Below, piece after piece: positions 6,421 through 9,690 of a stretch of 9,690 nucleotides of DNA (within the stretch, counting starts at the first letter, position 1; every line of letters starts with the position of its first letter). The notes beneath the pieces were generated by a model that was given only the letters and a program-made list of their open reading frames with translations, had not been told where the DNA came from and made no database searches. The translations under genes were made by a program, and so were the position numbers. Source of the stretch: Chromatocurvus sp046260215. Lineage in GTDB: Bacteria; Pseudomonadota; Gammaproteobacteria; Pseudomonadales; Halieaceae. The stretch covers positions 1-9,690 of the forward strand of contig JBHEPQ010000019.1 of assembly GCA_046260215.1 (NCBI GenBank), given 5' to 3'.

Positions 6421-7037
6421 TGACGCCGCTGGTAAAGACCCACGTGAATGTAGGGCGCCGGTGCCGGAGTCCCCTCGCTCACCCGACGCGGTACGCGATG
6501 ATCCACCGGCTCGATGTTCTGCAGGTAGCGCGCAATCGCCAGTGCGTCTGACGTCTTGAGGCGCGCGTAGTTCTGCCAGGGCATGACCGGCAGCGCCCGC
6601 CCGCCGTGGCGATCCATGCCACCACGCAGCAGACTCACCAGCTCGGACTCGGTCCAGGCGCCAATGCCGGTGTTATCGTGCGGCGTGATATTCGGGGGAT
6701 AGACGATTGCCGGGTAGCGCTCACGCATGGGATCGGAGATCGCAATGCCCACCCGGGACCCGGCGAGTGAACGATCGGTATCGGGCGCACCCAGCAGGGC
6801 GCCATCGGTATGACAGCTGGCGCAGCCGAGCAGGCCGGTCAGGTATCGGCCGCGCTGGACGTCGGGATCGTCCACGTTGCGTGCGGGTTCGGGTACATCC
6901 ACCAGCAGGGCATTATCCACGGGGAGGTAGTCGTCAAGGTAGCCCTCTGGTTCCTGGGCGCGCAGGGGTGAAACCGCCAGGGCCAGCGCGACCAGGGTTC
7001 CGAAGACAAGGGGTTTGAGGTGGGCAGTGGGGGTCAT
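6417..7037 (-). CDS. Exported monoheme c-type cytochrome
   Basis: The 206-residue product is a periplasmic electron carrier. Residues 1-27 form a signal peptide (hydrophobic core 10-22, ending LRA before Gln28). One heme site is visible, CASCH at 72-76, with GGALPVMPW-like spacing further on: RALPVMPW places Met152 as the probable sixth ligand. The segment PPNITPHDNTGIGAWTESEL (114-133) and the ending ALAIARYLQNIEPV (165-178) are typical of the cytochrome c subunits that accept electrons from periplasmic alcohol, aldehyde or sugar dehydrogenases. No partner dehydrogenase is in the window, so the donor is unknown. ATG at 7037 is preferred because AGAGAG lies five bases upstream and the signal peptide then starts normally; the in-frame ATG at 7064 has no ribosome site. 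The stop overlaps the aspartokinase remnant's ATG, and egtB follows on the same strand. Confidence 0.88.
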   Translation of the reverse strand: MTPTAHLKPLVFGTLVALALAVSPLRAQEPEGYLDDYLPVDNALLVDVPEPARNVDDPDVQRGRYLTGLLGCASCHTDGALLGAPDTDRSLAGSRVGIAISDPMRERYPAIVYPPNITPHDNTGIGAWTESELVSLLRGGMDRHGGRALPVMPWQNYARLKTSDALAIARYLQNIEPVDHRVPRRVSEGTPAPAPYIHVGLYQRRQ

Positions 7038-7174
7038 GACGTCTCTCTGGTAGTGCGTTGCCATGACTTTAGCGTTTGCGGCAAAAAAGCGCTAGCCGCA
7101 GCAGTGTGTCGGGCACCCCGCGCTGGCCACTTCCGGAACGAGCCGCTAAGCTGTGCGCTCCGGGGAGTTCGCCT

Positions 7175-8296
7175 ATGAAGTTCATTCACACCTCCGACTG
7201 GCAGATCGGCATGACACGCGCCTTTCTCAGCCAGGAGGCGGGCGCACGGTTCGCGCAAGCGCGCATCGACACGATCACTGCAGTGGGGGAGCTGGCCCGG
7301 GCGCACGACGCCGCCTTTATTGTGGTGGCGGGCGATGTCTTCGAATCCAACCAGCTGTCCCGATCGACCATGGCGCGGGCGCTTGACGCCATCGCGGCCC
7401 TGCCCGTGCCGGTCTTTCTGCTGCCGGGCAACCACGATCCGCTGGACGCCTCCTCGCTGTTTCAGACGGAGGCGTTCAACGCCCTGGGCGACCGCGTCAA
7501 CGTGCTTCGCGACAGCGCTCCCGTATGCGTGCCGGACCACCGGGACATCGAGATCATCGGCGCGCCGTGGCGCAGCAAGCGACCGGCAGCAGACCAGTGC
7601 GCAGACGTCCTCGGCGCACTGGCGCCACAGGCCGGCACCCGGCGGGTTTTCCTGGGCCACGGGCAGGTCGACAGCCTGGCGCCGGACCACAGCCAGCCCG
7701 GGGTAATTGCCCTGGCCACGCTGGAAGCTGCCCTGGCAGACGGCAGGGTGGATTACATCGCCCTTGGCGACCGCCACTCGGTAACCCGCGTCGGCGTCAG
7801 CGGTCGCATCTGGTACTCCGGCGCACCGCTGGCAACGGATTTTGATGAAACTGATCCGAACCATTGCCTGCTGGTGGACCTCGACACCGCGGCGGTCACG
7901 CCACTGGCCTGTGGCGACTGGCAGTTCCTGGCGGCGCAGCAGGAAATCGCCGACGTCGCCGACGTTGAGCGATTCCGCGACTGGCTGGACGCCATCCCGG
8001 GCAAAACCCGGACCATCGTCAAGGTTGGCTTTACCGGCACGATCAATCTTGCCACCGCAGCAGCCCTCGATGCCTGCATGGAGAAAGCCGCCGACGCTTT
8101 TGCCAGCCTGCGCCGCCGCAAGAGCACCACGGACCTTGCCGTCGTGCCCGACACTCTCGACGAGGATGCGGTCGCTCTCGGCGGCTATGCCGCGGAGACC
8201 TGGCGCGACCTGCTGTCCACCGCCGGGCACGATCCCGTGGCCCGGGATGCGCTGCGCCTCATGTATCGCCTCGCCGGCGGCAACGCAGCGCAATGA
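7175..8296 (+). CDS. SbcD/Mre11-like metallophosphoesterase (DNA repair exonuclease family)
   Basis: The 373-residue protein is a calcineurin-like phosphoesterase of the SbcD/Mre11 group, which in known members is the nuclease partner of an SbcC/Rad50 ATPase in DNA end processing. Motifs in order are HTSDWQIG (6-12; Asp8, Gln10), VVAGDVFES (Asp54), LLPGNHDPLD (Asn86, His87, Asp88), FLGHGQVDS (His162) and YIALGDRHSVT (Asp199, His201). Compared with Mre11, the histidine of the D-x-H motif is Gln10 and the first histidine of G-H-x-H is Asp199; I recall a subfamily with this pattern, so it is probably a variant metal site and not a dead enzyme. ATG at 7175 follows GGGGAG by seven bases; longer upstream in-frame extensions lack similarity. 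Its TGA overlaps the next ATG as ATGA, so the two proteins are made together. It is not canonical sbcD, so no symbol is given. Confidence 0.85.
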   Translation: MKFIHTSDWQIGMTRAFLSQEAGARFAQARIDTITAVGELARAHDAAFIVVAGDVFESNQLSRSTMARALDAIAALPVPVFLLPGNHDPLDASSLFQTEAFNALGDRVNVLRDSAPVCVPDHRDIEIIGAPWRSKRPAADQCADVLGALAPQAGTRRVFLGHGQVDSLAPDHSQPGVIALATLEAALADGRVDYIALGDRHSVTRVGVSGRIWYSGAPLATDFDETDPNHCLLVDLDTAAVTPLACGDWQFLAAQQEIADVADVERFRDWLDAIPGKTRTIVKVGFTGTINLATAAALDACMEKAADAFASLRRRKSTTDLAVVPDTLDEDAVALGGYAAETWRDLLSTAGHDPVARDALRLMYRLAGGNAAQ

Positions 8297-9690
8297 GAAT
8301 ACATCGCCTTGCACTGCGCAGCTGGCGCGCCATCGCCGAACGCGAGATCACCCTCAGCGAGGGCGTGACCCTGATTGAGGGCGCCAACGAGATCGGCAAG
8401 TCCACCCTGGTGGAAGCGCTGCGGATGCTGTTCCGCGAACAGGACTCCTCAAAGAAGAGAGAGGTCAAGGCCATACAGCCTGTGGGTGAGGACGTCGGCA
8501 GCCGCGTCGAGGCGGAGATCGAATGCGGCGATGTGCATTTCACCTATAGCAAGACCTACAACCGCCAGTCGAGAACCGAGCTGCGCATTCACACCCCCCG
8601 CGCGGAGCAGCTCACCGGCGGCGATGCACACAACCGGGTCCGCGCGATCCTCGATGAACATCTGGATATCGGACTCTGGGAAACCCTGCTGGTGGAGCAG
8701 GGTCAGGCGCTCGGCACGATCAAGCTGGCTGATTCCAGCGGCCTGGCGCAGGCTCTGGACAGCGCCTCCGGTGGCCAGGGGCGTGACGGTGACGGTTCGG
8801 TACTGCTGGAAGCCGCACGTACGGAGTACGAGCGCTATTTCACGCCGAGTGCCGGCAAAGAGCGCTTCCTCGAGCAGGTCGCGGATGTCCAGGGCCTGGA
8901 AAGCGAGGTGGCTCGCCTGCGCGACTCATTGCAGACCCTTTACGATGACCTTCTCACGCTGGAGCGACTGGAGGAGGATATCCGTCACCGGCGACAGAGC
9001 CAGCCGGATCTGCAGGCGAACGAGCAGGAGCTCAGTGCACGCTGGGCTGCTATCGACCGGCTCGAGGGCGATATCGCACGCGCTGAAGAGGCGCGGGAGC
9101 CTCTGGAAAAACTGCTCAACGGCGCGATCGCCAGGCGCGATGTGCGACAGCGCCAGGCACAGGAAAGCGCCAGTATTCAGGCCCGGATACAGGAACTCTC
9201 AACCCGGCTCGATCCGCAGGCAGCAATTCTGGCCCGGCAGAAGGCGGCTGTTGGCGAACGGCGAGACACGTTCGTGCAGGTCAGGCAGCGCCGCCGGCAA
9301 CAGCAGGAGAGCGAACAGCGCGCACAGAAGGATCTGCAGTACCTCGCCGACACCAATACGCGGCGGGACATCGAGGAGCGCCTGCAGCGCCTCGGGGAGT
9401 TGAGCGCTCGCGCCGGCGCACTGAGGCAGCAGCGCGACGCCATCATCATCGATGAACAGGGCCGCCGCGATATCCAGGCGGCACATAACGCAATGGCCCT
9501 CGCCGGGGCGCTGCGGGACCGCGCGTCCACGCGCCTCGAACTGGAGGCGGCCCATGAGCTGCAGTTCGTTGTTGATGGCCAGCCACAGACACTGCCGGCA
9601 CAGGAGACTCTGGAGCACCATCTGACCCAGCCCATGCGTCTTGAGCTTCCCGGCGGTGTGGTCATCCGTCTGACGCCGGGCAGCGGCGAG
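8293..9690 (+). CDS. SbcC/Rad50-like SMC-type ATPase (partial, runs off right edge)
   Basis: The frame stays open for 466 codons to the window edge. The N-terminus MRIHRLALRSWRAI starts an ABC-type head domain like that of Rad50/SbcC/RecF. The Walker A motif is GANEIGKST (30-38, Lys36), and the Q-loop region is LLVEQGQ (132-138, probably Gln136). The stretches DSSKKREVKAIQPVGEDVG (51-69) and LTGGDAHNRVRAIL (107-120) are what I recall from an uncharacterised AAA/SMC-like family paired with phosphoesterases of the preceding type. From about residue 190 the sequence becomes rich in Glu, Gln, Arg and Leu, as expected for a long coiled coil. A zinc hook, Walker B and signature motif would lie beyond the window. 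Together with the upstream gene it probably forms a DNA-end-processing or defence complex; the exact role is unknown. Confidence 0.85.
   Translation, partial: MRIHRLALRSWRAIAEREITLSEGVTLIEGANEIGKSTLVEALRMLFREQDSSKKREVKAIQPVGEDVGSRVEAEIECGDVHFTYSKTYNRQSRTELRIHTPRAEQLTGGDAHNRVRAILDEHLDIGLWETLLVEQGQALGTIKLADSSGLAQALDSASGGQGRDGDGSVLLEAARTEYERYFTPSAGKERFLEQVADVQGLESEVARLRDSLQTLYDDLLTLERLEEDIRHRRQSQPDLQANEQELSARWAAIDRLEGDIARAEEAREPLEKLLNGAIARRDVRQRQAQESASIQARIQELSTRLDPQAAILARQKAAVGERRDTFVQVRQRRRQQQESEQRAQKDLQYLADTNTRRDIEERLQRLGELSARAGALRQQRDAIIIDEQGRRDIQAAHNAMALAGALRDRASTRLELEAAHELQFVVDGQPQTLPAQETLEHHLTQPMRLELPGGVVIRLTPGSGE

Noticed and set aside
7038..7064. Upstream ATG at 7064 for the cytochrome gene
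   Set aside because: It would add nine polar residues before the signal peptide and has no Shine-Dalgarno sequence, while the ATG at 7037 has AGAGAG five bases upstream.
7065..7174. Hairpin-forming repeats (TGCGGC/GCCGCA and TAGCG/CGCTA) in the cytochrome/SbcD-like spacer
   Set aside because: The arms are short (5-6 bases), imperfectly nested and in GC-rich sequence; no promoter or operator pattern could be supported.
7034..8314. Long open minus-strand frame opposite the SbcD-like gene
   Set aside because: The plus-strand product carries ordered phosphoesterase motifs and a good ribosome site; the antisense frame has no domain signal and would overlap the cytochrome start.
8375..9403. 342-codon plus-strand frame inside the SMC-like ATPase gene
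   Set aside because: It is a shifted frame of the ATPase gene, dominated by Arg, Ser and Ala. The real frame (from 8293) has Walker A and stays open to the window edge.
9177..9665. Minus-strand frames under the ATPase coiled-coil region
   Set aside because: Serine, cysteine and arginine-rich translations without motifs; explained as antisense of the coiled-coil coding sequence.

Overview
The window is GC-rich chromosomal DNA that is densely coding on both strands. Gene content suggests a gammaproteobacterium: an AruH-like aminotransferase, a periplasmic M19 dipeptidase, an EgtB/EgtD ergothioneine pair and a secreted c-type cytochrome. This lineage is an inference from gene content only. I see no tRNA, rRNA, CRISPR array, insertion sequence or phage gene.

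Left part (1-2747): on the minus strand, the first 17 codons of an exported protein lie at the edge, preceded by a class I/II PLP-dependent aminotransferase (98-1303). Divergent from it is a signal-peptide-bearing membrane-dipeptidase-type metallopeptidase (1458-2747). The divergent spacer holds two adjacent perfect inverted repeats that look like regulatory sites.

Middle part (2748-6420): a minus-strand run egtB - egtD - phzF-like (6267 down to 3163), tightly spaced and probably one operon. EgtD trimethylates histidine to hercynine and EgtB adds sulfur, so these two supply the core of ergothioneine synthesis; egtA, egtC and egtE are not in the window. The run is bracketed by two gene remnants. 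On the left is a start-less, shortened SMP-30/gluconolactonase-like fragment (2748-3179). On the right is a 42-codon ORF whose first 20 residues are those of an aspartokinase N-terminus (6292-6420), overlapping the cytochrome stop codon as ATGA. This arrangement suggests that the egt cassette was acquired, or that the locus was rearranged with loss of the resident genes.

Right part (6417-9690): a minus-strand exported monoheme cytochrome c (6417-7037), then divergently a two-gene plus-strand operon with an ATGA overlap. It encodes an SbcD/Mre11-like metallophosphoesterase with altered metal-ligand motifs and an SbcC/Rad50-like ATPase that runs off the right edge. The pair looks like a non-canonical relative of SbcCD and is the most functionally open system here.
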